This document shows positions 53,150-63,769 of a stretch of 64,000 bases of DNA, piece by piece. Position 1 is the stretch's first letter, and the number at the start of each line of letters is the position of its first letter. This DNA comes from Allobosea psychrotolerans (lineage in GTDB: Bacteria > Pseudomonadota > Alphaproteobacteria > Rhizobiales > Beijerinckiaceae), in NCBI RefSeq assembly GCF_002917105.1, contig NZ_PQFZ01000019.1, positions 1 through 64,000 on the forward strand, written 5' to 3'. Position numbers and translations under genes: made by a program. Under the pieces are notes generated by a model that was not told the DNA's origin, did not search any database, and saw nothing but the letters and a program-made list of their open reading frames with translations.

Positions 53150-55186
53150 ATGAGTTTCTTCAATATCCACACCCATGGCTTCGTGCGCCTCGCCTGCGCC
53201 GCGCCTCGCCTGAAGGTCGCTGATCCCGCCTTCAATGTCGCCGAGACGGTCCGTCTGCTGCGCCGCGCCGATGCGCAGGGGGCTTCGCTTGCGCTGTTTC
53301 CCGAGCTCGGCATCAGCGCCTATGCGATCGACGATCTTCTGCAGCAGAATGCGCTGCTCGATGCCGTGCTGGCGGCGCTTGGGGTGCTGGTCGAGGAGAG
53401 CCGTTCGCTGCAGCCTGTCGCCGTTGTCGGAGCGCCGCTGCGCGTCGACGGGCGACTGTTCAATTGCGCGGTTGCGATCCATCGCGGCCGTATCCTTGCG
53501 GCCGTGCCGAAGACCTATCTGCCGAACTACCGCGAGTTCTATGAGCGCCGGCAGTTCGCCTCGGGCGAGCGGGCGGCGGTGGAGAGCGTTACGCTCTGCG
53601 GCCAGGATGTGCCCTTCGGCACGGACATCCTGCTGAAGGCCGCCGATATCGCCGATTTCACGATCCATATGGAGATCTGCGAGGACGTCTGGACGCCGGT
53701 GCCGCCGAGTTCGTTTGCGGCGCTGGCCGGCGCGACCGTGCTGCTCAATCTCTCCGCCAGCAATGTCACCATCGGCAAGTCCGACTGGCGCCACGCCTTG
53801 TGCAAGGCCCATTCCGGCCGGTGCATCGCGGCCTATGCCTATTCCGCGGCGGGGCCGGGCGAGTCCACCACCGACCTCGCCTGGGACGGCCAGGCGATGA
53901 TCTATGAGAGCGGGGTGCTGATGGCCGAGGCCGAGCGCTTCGCCGCCGAGCCGCAGCTCATCGTCGCCGATATCGATCTCGAGCGGCTGGTGATGGATCG
54001 CATTCGCCAGAACACCTTCGGCGACAATGCCGATGCGCTGCGCGACCGGTTGAATTTCCGCACCATCAGCTTCGAGCTCGCTCCCGATCGCGTCTCCGAT
54101 CTCGGCTTGGAGCGCACGATCGAGCGCTTCCCCTTCGTACCGAATGATGATGCGCGATTGAACGAACTCTGCTTCGAGGCCTACAACATCCAGTCGCATG
54201 GCCTGCGCAAGCGGCTGGAGAGCGCGCGCGTCGAGAAGATCGTCATCGGCGTCTCCGGCGGCCTTGATTCGACGCAGGCCCTGATCGTCGCCGCGCAGAC
54301 TTTCGATGCGCTCGGTCTGCCGCGCAGCAATATCCTCGCCTACACATTGCCGGCCTTCGCCACGAGCAAGGGTACCAAGGCCAATGCCTGGCGATTGATG
54401 ACGGCGCTCGGCGTCACCGCGCAGGAAATCGACATGACGCCGGCATGCCGGCAGATGCTGGTCGATATCGGCCATCCCTTCGCCAAGGGCGAACCCGTCT
54501 ACGACATCACCTTCGAGAACGTGCAGGCCGGCGCGCGCACCTCCGTCCTGTTCCGCCTCGCCAACCGGAATAACGGGCTCGTGCTCGGCACGGGCGACCT
54601 CTCGGAACTGGCGCTGGGCTGGTGCACCTATGGCGTCGGCGACCATATGTCCCATTACAACGTCAACGGCTCGGTCTCGAAGACCCTGATCCAGCATCTG
54701 ATCCGCTGGGTGGCGCAATCGCAGCGCTTCGGTGCCGATGCCTCGGCCGCGATGCTGGACATCCTTGCGACCGAGATCTCGCCCGAGCTCGTGCCGGGCG
54801 AGGGCGACGGGCCGAGCCAGAAGACCGAGGATTTCGTCGGCCCCTATGCGCTGCAGGACTTCAACCTGTTCTACATCACCCGCTTTGGCTTCCGGCCGAG
54901 CAAGGTCGCGTTCCTCTCGCATCACGCCTGGTCGGATGCCTCGCGCGGCGACTGGCCGCCCAATATCGAGGCGGACAAGCGGCTCGCCTATGATCTGCCG
55001 ACGATCAAGCGCTGGCTCACGGTCTTCGTGCGGCGCTTCTTCGAGACCAGCCAGTTCAAGCGCTCGGCCGTGCCCAATGGTCCGAAGGTGTCCTCGGGCG
55101 GTTCGCTGTCGCCGCGCGGGGATTGGCGGGCGCCCAGCGATGCATCGGCCGCGGCCTGGCTCGTGGATCTCGAGCGCATTCCGTGA
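53150..55186 (+). CDS. nadE: Glutamine-dependent NAD synthetase
   Basis: This 678-residue two-domain enzyme has an N-terminal nitrilase-type glutaminase (about 1-290) with the triad Glu52 (FPELGIS), Lys121 (AAVPKTYLPN) and Cys177 (HMEICEDVW), the same positions as the long mycobacterial enzyme. The C-terminal synthetase has the ATP loop GVSGGLDSTQA and NVQAGARTSVLFRLAN. It amidates nicotinate adenine dinucleotide to NAD in the cytoplasm. ATG 53150 is chosen, as the 11 codons upstream are not family-like. It is divergent from the RgpF gene and marks the end of the glycan locus. Confidence 0.96.
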   Translation: MSFFNIHTHGFVRLACAAPRLKVADPAFNVAETVRLLRRADAQGASLALFPELGISAYAIDDLLQQNALLDAVLAALGVLVEESRSLQPVAVVGAPLRVDGRLFNCAVAIHRGRILAAVPKTYLPNYREFYERRQFASGERAAVESVTLCGQDVPFGTDILLKAADIADFTIHMEICEDVWTPVPPSSFAALAGATVLLNLSASNVTIGKSDWRHALCKAHSGRCIAAYAYSAAGPGESTTDLAWDGQAMIYESGVLMAEAERFAAEPQLIVADIDLERLVMDRIRQNTFGDNADALRDRLNFRTISFELAPDRVSDLGLERTIERFPFVPNDDARLNELCFEAYNIQSHGLRKRLESARVEKIVIGVSGGLDSTQALIVAAQTFDALGLPRSNILAYTLPAFATSKGTKANAWRLMTALGVTAQEIDMTPACRQMLVDIGHPFAKGEPVYDITFENVQAGARTSVLFRLANRNNGLVLGTGDLSELALGWCTYGVGDHMSHYNVNGSVSKTLIQHLIRWVAQSQRFGADASAAMLDILATEISPELVPGEGDGPSQKTEDFVGPYALQDFNLFYITRFGFRPSKVAFLSHHAWSDASRGDWPPNIEADKRLAYDLPTIKRWLTVFVRRFFETSQFKRSAVPNGPKVSSGGSLSPRGDWRAPSDASAAAWLVDLERIP

Positions 55187-55285
55187 GGCTTGCTGACGAC
55201 GCGCGCGAGTAGCGCCGATCAGGGTAGCTCTCCTGAGTGGAGGGCTTTCGGCTGCACGCGCTTTGCCCTTGTGCAGCGCAATGCT

Positions 55286-55337
55286 AGAGCAGGATGCGAA
55301 AAAGTGGGCACCGGTTTTTCGCAATCGATCCTGCTCT
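55286..55337. repeat. Short palindromic repeat (AGCAGGATGCGAAAAA type)
   Basis: This is the best-preserved copy of the family at 8844-8892: GAGCAGGAT at the left, ATCCTGCTC at the right, with GCGAAAAAGTGGGCACCGG between. It lies between nadE and ugd, directly before another palindrome. Confidence 0.9.
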
Positions 55338-55349
55338 CACTCTTAGATG

Positions 55350-55408
55350 AGAACCGGATGATGTCAGATGGGATCACCAAGTGATTCCATCTGACATAAT
55401 CCGGTTCT
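55350..55408. repeat. Second palindrome before ugd
   Basis: AGAACCGGAT (55350-55359) and ATCCGGTTCT (55399-55408) are perfect inverted arms. ATGTCAGATGG/CCATCTGACAT extends the stem inward with a small bulge, and GATCAC/GTGAT closes it. It would be a stable long hairpin 65 bases upstream of ugd. Confidence 0.88.
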
Positions 55409-55473
55409 AGACCCCTTGGAAATTCTGACCGGCCGCCGGGACTGACCGGTGCGCGGCGTTTGGGAGATGCTGG

Positions 55474-56778
55474 ATGCGCCTTGTCATGGTGGGGTCGGGT
55501 TATGTCGGCCTTGTTTCGGGTGTCTGCTTCGCCGATTTCGGCCATGACGTGGTCTGCGTCGACAAGGATCCCGCCAAGATCGCGCGGCTGAAGAACGGCG
55601 AGGTGCCGATCTTCGAGCCGGGTCTCGATACGATGCTCGAGGCGAATATGCGCGCCGGGCGTCTCTCCTTCACCACCGATCTCACGGAGGCGGCGCGCGA
55701 TGCCGATGCGATCTTCATCGCCGTCGGTACCCCGACGCGTCGCGGCGACGGCCATGCCGATCTGACCTATGTCTATGAGGCGACCCGTGAGATCGCCGTG
55801 CTCGCCGCGGAGAACGCCGTCATCGTCACCAAATCGACGGTGCCGGTCGGCACCGGCGACGAGGTCGAGCGGATCCTGCGCGAGTTCCGGCCCGGAGCCA
55901 ATATCAGCGTCGTCTCCAACCCCGAATTCCTGCGCGAGGGCGCGGCGATCGAGGATTTCAAGCGCCCTGACCGGATCGTCATCGGCACCGACAGCGACCA
56001 CGCCCGCTATGTCATGACCGAGATCTACCGCCCGCTCTACATCAACCAGGGCCCGCTGCTCTTCGTCAGCCGCCGGACCTCGGAGCTGATCAAATACGCC
56101 GCCAACGCCTTCCTCGCGATGAAGATCACCTTCATCAACGAGATGGCCGATCTCTGCGAGAAGCTCGACGCCGATGTCCAGGACGTGGCGCGCGGCATCG
56201 GCCTCGATAATCGCATCGGCGCGAAATTCCTCCATGCCGGCCCCGGCTATGGCGGCTCCTGCTTCCCGAAGGATACGCTCGCGCTGGTCAAGACCGCTCA
56301 GGACGCGAAGAGTCCGACCCGCCTGATCGAGACGGTGGTCGAGGTCAACGGCAGACGCAAGAAGCGCATGGCCGAGAAGATCATCGCGGCCTGCGGCGGC
56401 TCGGTCGCCGGCAAGCGCATCGCCGTGCTGGGCCTGGCCTTCAAGCCCAACACCGACGACATGCGCGATGCGCCCGCCCTCGACATCATTCCGGCCTTGC
56501 AGGCGGCAGGCGCAGAGGTCATCGCCTATGACCCCGAGAGCATGGAGCAGGCGCGCCAGGTTCTGAATATCGGCTTCGCCGAGGGGCCCTATGACTGTAT
56601 CGAGGGGGCCGACGCTTTGGTGATCATCACCGAGTGGAACGCCTTCCGCGCGCTCGATCTCAAGCGCGTCAAGGCGTCCCTGAAGAGCCCGGTCGTGGTC
56701 GACCTGCGCAACATCTACCGGCCGCAGGAGATGAAGGCGCTGGGCTTCACCTATCACGGCATCGGCCGCGGCGCCTGA
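55474..56778 (+). CDS. ugd: UDP-glucose 6-dehydrogenase
   Basis: This 434-residue enzyme oxidises UDP-glucose twice to UDP-glucuronate with NAD. Motifs are MVGSGYVGLVSGVCFADFGHDV at the N-terminus in pieces, IAVGTPTRRGDGHADL, a TKSTVPVGTGDEVE segment, and the catalytic cysteine in GYGGSCFPKDTLAL. The C-terminal domain has VLGLAFKPNTDDMRDAPALDII. The ATG at 55474 follows GGGAG. Its product is an acidic sugar donor for the polysaccharides. It ends at a bidirectional terminator. Confidence 0.96.
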   Translation: MRLVMVGSGYVGLVSGVCFADFGHDVVCVDKDPAKIARLKNGEVPIFEPGLDTMLEANMRAGRLSFTTDLTEAARDADAIFIAVGTPTRRGDGHADLTYVYEATREIAVLAAENAVIVTKSTVPVGTGDEVERILREFRPGANISVVSNPEFLREGAAIEDFKRPDRIVIGTDSDHARYVMTEIYRPLYINQGPLLFVSRRTSELIKYAANAFLAMKITFINEMADLCEKLDADVQDVARGIGLDNRIGAKFLHAGPGYGGSCFPKDTLALVKTAQDAKSPTRLIETVVEVNGRRKKRMAEKIIAACGGSVAGKRIAVLGLAFKPNTDDMRDAPALDIIPALQAAGAEVIAYDPESMEQARQVLNIGFAEGPYDCIEGADALVIITEWNAFRALDLKRVKASLKSPVVVDLRNIYRPQEMKALGFTYHGIGRGA

Positions 56779-56865
56779 CGGTTTCGCGCAGGAGACTTGC
56801 CGTCAGTCCCGGCTCTTCGCTGCGCAAAGCCTTGGACGACGAGCGGATTTTGATCTCGCAAGCCA

Positions 56866-56906
56866 ACAAAAAGCCCGCGGCATCGCTGCCGCGGGCTTCT
56901 GTTCTT
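56866..56906. terminator. Bidirectional intrinsic terminator between ugd and the peptide transporter
   Basis: A perfect 9-bp stem GCCCGCGGC/GCCGCGGGC (56873-56881, 56888-56896) with a six-base loop is flanked by an A-run on the left and a T-rich run on the right, so it can work for both converging transcripts. Confidence 0.9.
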
Positions 56907-56921
56907 CACGGGGCTCAGAGC

Positions 56922-58775
<1,854 letters not shown>

Positions 58776-58799
58776 GAGGGGTGCCTTCTATGGTTTGCG

Positions 58800-59741
58800 T
58801 CAGATGACTCGGCGCGGATCGAGCGCGTCGCGCAGGCCGTCGCCGATGAAGTTGATCGAGAGCACGGTGAGGAAGATCGCAGCACCGGGGAACAGAGCCC
58901 AGTGCGGGGCGGAATCGAGATGGTCCTTGGCGTCGAAGAGCAGGCGCCCCCAGGTCGGGATGTCGGGAGGAAAGCCCAGTCCGAGGAAGGAGAGCGTCGA
59001 TTCCGCGATGATCGCCGAGGAAACCTCGATGGTCGCCGCCACGATCACGGGGCCGAGCGCGTTCGGCAGGATGTGGTGGACCATCTGCCGAAACCTGGTC
59101 GCGCCCTGGGCGCGCGCCGCCTCGACGAACTCCTTCTCGCGCAGCGACATGAACTGGGCGCGCACCAGCCGCGCCACCGGCATCCATCTCAGCCCGCCGA
59201 TGACAATGACGATCAGCACGAAGACGCCGCCCTCGACGCCGAAGGCCGCCTTGAGCTGCTCGCGGAAGAGATAGATCACGAGCAGCAGCAGCGGCAGCTG
59301 CGGCAGCGACAGGAACAGGTCGGTCACCCACATCAGGAAGGAGTCGGCATAACGGCGCGACATGCCCGCCACCGCGCCGACGACGACGCCGACGAAGGTG
59401 GCCACGACCATGGCCGCGAGGCCGACGGCGAGCGAGATGCGGCCGCCATAGATCATCCGCGCCAGAATGTCCTGGCCGAGATCGTCGGTCCCGAAGGGAT
59501 GGGCCCAGGACGGGGTCTGGAGTTGGGCCGAGAAGTCGATCTCGTTGATCGCAATCGGCCAGAGCCAGGGGCCGATGACGACGCCGAGCACCAATAAGGC
59601 GAGTACGACCGAGCTCGCCATGGCGAGCCGGTGGCGGCGGAAACGCCGCCAGGTCTCGCGCCCCGGCGAGACCGCAGCGCTCGTTTTCGCTGCCACCACC
59701 ACGGGTTCAGCTGAAGGAGATGCGAGGGTCGAGCCAGCCAT
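58800..59741 (-). CDS. Peptide ABC transporter permease (DppC-like)
   Basis: This 313-residue inner-membrane protein has an N-terminal cytoplasmic stretch, a first helix (VVLALLVLGVVIGPWLW), then ABC permease helices with the EAA loop FVEAARAQGATRFRQMVHHILPNALGP. The second periplasmic stretch includes FGTDDLGQDILARMIYGG, typical of DppC. It pairs with the DppB-like permease. It starts 35 bases before that gene ends, so the two overlap and are translationally linked. Confidence 0.93.
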   Translation of the reverse strand: MAGSTLASPSAEPVVVAAKTSAAVSPGRETWRRFRRHRLAMASSVVLALLVLGVVIGPWLWPIAINEIDFSAQLQTPSWAHPFGTDDLGQDILARMIYGGRISLAVGLAAMVVATFVGVVVGAVAGMSRRYADSFLMWVTDLFLSLPQLPLLLLVIYLFREQLKAAFGVEGGVFVLIVIVIGGLRWMPVARLVRAQFMSLREKEFVEAARAQGATRFRQMVHHILPNALGPVIVAATIEVSSAIIAESTLSFLGLGFPPDIPTWGRLLFDAKDHLDSAPHWALFPGAAIFLTVLSINFIGDGLRDALDPRRVI

Positions 59742-60666
59742 AAAGAAGATCCGCGATGAGATTGAAAATGACGACGAGGCAGGCGAAGACGAAGGTCACG
59801 GCCATGATCACCGGTGTGTCGTTGGCGAGGATCGCGTCGATCAGCAGCGAGCCGATGCCTGGAATGCGAAAGATCTGCTCGGTGACGATGGCGCCGCCGA
59901 ACACGGCCGGCATCTGCAGGGCGACGAGCGTGACGACCGGGATCAGCGCATTGCGCGTGATGTGGCGAAGCGTCACTTTCCTCTCGCTCAGGCCCTTGGC
60001 GCGGGCGGTGGTGACGTAGTCCAGCCGGATGACGTCGAGCACCGCCGAGCGGACATAGCGCGTGTAGGAGGCCGCCTGGAACAGGCCGAGCACCATGATC
60101 GGCATGATCGCCTGGCGGAACATCTCCCAGTACCAGCGCCAGCCCGTGGCGGCGATGTCGGAGCGATACACGAAGGGGAACCAGTCCAGCGCCACCGAGA
60201 AGACCAGGATGAAGAGCAGGCCGGTGAAGAAGGTCGGCAGCGAGAAACCGACGAAGGCCAGCGTGTTGGCGATCTGGTCGAACACCGAATAGGGCCGCGT
60301 CGCGGCATAGATGCCGACGGGCAGCGCGATCAGCAGCGCCAGGATCTGCGAGGTGCCGACGACGAAGAGGGTGGTCGGCACGCGCTGCAGGATCAGCGTG
60401 TCGACATTGATCCGGCTGGCAAAGGAAAAGCCCCAGTCGCCCTGCATCATCGATGTCAGCCAGCGCAGATAGCGCACCATGATGGGATCGTTGAGGCCGA
60501 AGCTGGCGCGCAGTGCCTCACGCACCTCGGGCGGCACGTTCGGGTTGGTCGCCATTTCCGAGAACGGGTCGCCCGGCGCCATCGCGAGCACCGTGAACAG
60601 GATAAGGCTGATCCCGAGCAGGCTGGGAATGGCGATCAGCAGGCGCCGGAGCAGATAACTGGCCAT
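59707..60666 (-). CDS. Peptide ABC transporter permease (DppB-like)
   Basis: This 319-residue permease opens ASYLLRRLLIAIPSLLGISLILF, has six helices, and carries the EAA loop YVTTARAKGLSERKVTLRHITRNALIP. The FRIPGIGSLLIDAI segment is a DppB family mark. ATG 60666 is preferred; 21 more codons upstream would lie outside the family pattern. It is downstream of the binding-protein gene (127-base gap) and overlaps the DppC gene by 35 bases. Confidence 0.93.
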   Translation of the reverse strand: MASYLLRRLLIAIPSLLGISLILFTVLAMAPGDPFSEMATNPNVPPEVREALRASFGLNDPIMVRYLRWLTSMMQGDWGFSFASRINVDTLILQRVPTTLFVVGTSQILALLIALPVGIYAATRPYSVFDQIANTLAFVGFSLPTFFTGLLFILVFSVALDWFPFVYRSDIAATGWRWYWEMFRQAIMPIMVLGLFQAASYTRYVRSAVLDVIRLDYVTTARAKGLSERKVTLRHITRNALIPVVTLVALQMPAVFGGAIVTEQIFRIPGIGSLLIDAILANDTPVIMAVTFVFACLVVIFNLIADLLYGWLDPRISFS

Positions 60667-60793
60667 GAAATGGTCTCTGTGAGCACGCGGTTGGCCCGCG
60701 GACGAAAATGGCTCGCCGCCTGCCGGCACGCTGGTGCCTGCAGGCGGCGAACAGGCCCTTCACGAAGCGCTAGCTACGCGAAGGACCAGGGTC

Positions 60794-62584
60794 TCAGCTA
60801 CGATACCAGGCCGCGAGGTTCCAGGTGTCGACGTCCCAGCCGCTGTGGTCATGCACGAGATTATGCACGGACGCGGCGACGCGGGTGCGCGACAGCAGCG
60901 GCAGGATCACATGCGCCTCGCAGAAGATCTCGTTAACCTTGATCAGCAGCGCGGCGCGCTTGGCCGGATCGAGCTCCTTCTGGGCGGCCTTGAAGGCCTC
61001 GTCGGCCGCCGGGTCGGAGTAGCGCGAGACGTTGCGACCCAGCCACTTGTTCTCCTTGTTGGCGATCTCCCAGGAGGTGAACTGGTTGAGAAAGCGCTCC
61101 GGATCGGGCTGCGGCTGCGTCGTGGTGTACATCTCGATGTCGACATAGAGCTTGGTGTAGGTGTCGGGGTTTGCGACATCGGACGAGAAGAACACCGAGG
61201 CGGTGACCGACTTGAGCTCCAGTTCGATGCCGGCGCGCTGGCAGGCCTGCTTGATGATGGCCTGGGTCTTCTGACGCGGGGCGTTGATCGAGGTCTGGTA
61301 GACGTATTTGAGCTTCTTGCCATCCTTTTCACGGATGCCGTCCGCGCCGCGCTTATAGCCCGCCTCGTCGAGGATCTTGTTCGCCTTGTCGACGCTGAAC
61401 TCGTATTTGAGCTTCTGCGACTTGAACATCTTCGGTTCGTTGACGAAGCTCGCCGTGGCGACGCCGCCGCGGCCATAGATGAACTTCTGGATCGAGTCGC
61501 GGTCGATCAACAGGTTGATCGCCTCGCGCACCTTCGGGTCCGTCAGCGTCGGGTGCTTGGTCTTGATGCTTGAGCGCTCGCCATCGACCTCGGTCCACGG
61601 ATCGGTGGTGTTGAGGATGATGAACTCGATGTCCCCGGATGGGACGGCGCTGATCTTGCCGCGGCCGCCGGTCTCCATGCGCTTGAGGACCTCGTCCTCG
61701 ACCTGCAGGTTCCAAGCATAGTCGAATTCGCCGGTCTGCAGCACGGCGCGTGCCGCCGAGACCGCGTCGCCACCACCCTTCACCTCGAGCGTGTCGAAAT
61801 GCGGCTGGTTCTTGACGTGATACTCGGTGAAGCGCTCGCCGGTGAGAATGTCGCCGGGCTTGAAGTCGACGAATTTATAGGGACCGGTGCCGACGGGCTT
61901 GAGATTGGCCGGCGCGTCGCGCGACTTGGCGCCAATATACTCGGCGAAATGATGCTTCGGCAGGATCTGGCCGGCAACGCCGACGAAAGGATCGGCCCAG
62001 AACGGCGTCGGTTCGGGGAAGATGACCTTCACCGTGTAGTCGTCGACCTTCTCGACCTTGATGTCCTTGTAGGAGCCGGTGGTGTAGGCAGCGGTCGCCG
62101 GATCCTTGGCGTATTCCCAGGTGAAGACGACATCGTCGGCCGTGAACGGCTTGCCGTCATGCCACTTCACGCCCTGCTTCAGCTTCCAGGTCACGGTCTT
62201 GCCGTCGGCGGAGAGGCCGCCATTGGCCTTGCTCGGGGTCTCGGCCGCAAGCTGCGGGATCAGATTGCCTTCCTTGTCCCAACCCGCCAGCGGCTCGAAG
62301 AAGATGCGCGAGGCGATCTGGTCCTTGGTGCCGGAGGCGAAATGCGGGTTGAGCAGCGTCGGCGCCTGCCAGAGCAGGATTTTGAGCGGCCCACCGCCGC
62401 CGGCCTTGGTCGGCTTGTATTCAATGGTCGCGTTCTGCGCCATCGCGACGCCGTTGAATCCAAGCAGCTGGTTCGCGAAGGGCGCTGCCAGGCCGACAGC
62501 CGCCGCCTTCTTGATGAAGGATCGCCGCGACAGGGCACCAGTTTTGACCCCTTCGATCAGTCGTCGCAGATCATGATCTTTCAT
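60794..62584 (-). CDS. Peptide ABC transporter substrate-binding protein, Tat-exported
   Basis: This 596-residue SBP of the DppA/OppA family has a twin-arginine signal (LSRRSFIKKAAAVGLAAP, residues about 19-36), so it is probably exported folded through the Tat system. The mature part has LLWQAPTLLNPHFASGTKDQIASR, TWKLKQGVKWHDGKPFTADDVVFTWEYA in pieces and VREAINLLIDRDSI, the cluster C SBP pattern. It likely captures peptides or related solutes. A near-perfect GGAGGTAACGA ribosome-binding region precedes the ATG at 62584, predicting strong translation. It heads the operon; its promoter should be in the 224 bases before it. Confidence 0.93.
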   Translation of the reverse strand: MKDHDLRRLIEGVKTGALSRRSFIKKAAAVGLAAPFANQLLGFNGVAMAQNATIEYKPTKAGGGGPLKILLWQAPTLLNPHFASGTKDQIASRIFFEPLAGWDKEGNLIPQLAAETPSKANGGLSADGKTVTWKLKQGVKWHDGKPFTADDVVFTWEYAKDPATAAYTTGSYKDIKVEKVDDYTVKVIFPEPTPFWADPFVGVAGQILPKHHFAEYIGAKSRDAPANLKPVGTGPYKFVDFKPGDILTGERFTEYHVKNQPHFDTLEVKGGGDAVSAARAVLQTGEFDYAWNLQVEDEVLKRMETGGRGKISAVPSGDIEFIILNTTDPWTEVDGERSSIKTKHPTLTDPKVREAINLLIDRDSIQKFIYGRGGVATASFVNEPKMFKSQKLKYEFSVDKANKILDEAGYKRGADGIREKDGKKLKYVYQTSINAPRQKTQAIIKQACQRAGIELELKSVTASVFFSSDVANPDTYTKLYVDIEMYTTTQPQPDPERFLNQFTSWEIANKENKWLGRNVSRYSDPAADEAFKAAQKELDPAKRAALLIKVNEIFCEAHVILPLLSRTRVAASVHNLVHDHSGWDVDTWNLAAWYRS

Positions 62585-62808
62585 TCGTTACCTCCACTTC
62601 AAGCGACAAAAAATCGACAGGCGGCGCTTACCGCACCGCTCTTTCCCCGATCGCCCTGAGCAAGGCATGTGCCAATCGATGCGTCAACCGTGCAGCGCAA
62701 CGGCGGGCGCTGAGGACGCCATCTATCGCGCTGTGCCCGCGAGTCGACGCTCATGCGGAACGCTGTGATTTGTTCGAAATTGCCCCGATAAGCACAATTT
62801 TATGCCGT

Positions 62809-63672
62809 TCAATCCGTGAAGACGACGGTCTTCTTGCCATTCAGGATGACGCGATCCTCCAAATGATGGAGGACGGCGCGCGCCAGCACGCGCCGCTCGA
62901 TGTCGCGACCCTTGCGGACAAGGTCGTCGGGCGTGTCGCGATGCGAGATGCGTTCGACGTCTTGCTCGATAATTGGGCCTTCATCGAGATCGGGCGTGAC
63001 GTAATGCGCCGTCGCCCCGATCAGCTTCACGCCGCGCTCATGGGCCTGGTGATAGGGCTTGGCGCCCTTGAAGCCGGGCAGGAAGGAGTGATGAATATTG
63101 ATGCAGCGGCCGAGAAGCTTGGCCGAGAAACCATCAGACAGGATCTGCATATAGCGTGCGAGCACCACAAGATCGGTCTTGGTTTCCTGGACCAATCGCC
63201 AGACCTCAGTTTCCTGTTCCATCTTGGTCTGGCGCGTTACCGGCAAGTGATGGAAGGGCAGATCGCCGATATCGGTCGAGGCGATGCTGTCGCGGCCGTG
63301 ATTGGAGACGATGCCGGTGATCTCCATCGACAATTCGCCGATGCGCCAGCGATAGAGCAGATCGGCCAGGCAATGGTCGAACTTCGAGACCAGCAGCATG
63401 ACGCGCTTCTTCGCTCCGCGCTCGCGCAGCGTGAAGGCCATGCCGAAGCGCTTGGCCAATTCGTCGACCGAGGCGGCGATCGCCGTCGGCTGTTGCCCGT
63501 CCTCGAGACGGTTGAAGAGGACGCGCATGAAGAAGCGGCCGGTTTCGGTATCGTCGAATTGCTGGGCGTCCAGGATATTGCAGCCGGCCTCGAACAACAG
63601 GGTCGAGACGGCGGCGACGATGCCGGGGCGGTTCGGGCAGGAGAGGGTGAGGATCGCGGTACGGTCGAGCAT
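62809..63672 (-). CDS. purU: Formyltetrahydrofolate deformylase
   Basis: This 287-residue enzyme releases formate from 10-formyltetrahydrofolate. An N-terminal ACT domain (LTLSCPNRPGIVAAVSTLL) is followed by the formyl hydrolase domain with VLARYMQILS, CINIHHSFLPGFKG (catalytic asparagine and histidine) and TPDLDEGPIIEQDV with the aspartate. Length is standard. It supplies formate and balances one-carbon pools, and the same cofactor would be used by the sugar formyltransferase at 27929. It is upstream of the peptide operon with a 224-base gap. Confidence 0.95.
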   Translation of the reverse strand: MLDRTAILTLSCPNRPGIVAAVSTLLFEAGCNILDAQQFDDTETGRFFMRVLFNRLEDGQQPTAIAASVDELAKRFGMAFTLRERGAKKRVMLLVSKFDHCLADLLYRWRIGELSMEITGIVSNHGRDSIASTDIGDLPFHHLPVTRQTKMEQETEVWRLVQETKTDLVVLARYMQILSDGFSAKLLGRCINIHHSFLPGFKGAKPYHQAHERGVKLIGATAHYVTPDLDEGPIIEQDVERISHRDTPDDLVRKGRDIERRVLARAVLHHLEDRVILNGKKTVVFTD

Positions 63673-63769
63673 GATTGACGCCGCCGAGGAGGCAGCCCTT
63701 CAAATCGAAACAGGAATGGCAGGAATAGAATGGGAAGCGGTGAGGCGGGCTGCGCGCGACGCGCTGCGC

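Noticed and set aside
52901..55324. 807-codon minus-strand ORF opposite nadE
   Set aside because: nadE has all three glutaminase residues and the synthetase loop; the antisense frame has no recognisable domain.
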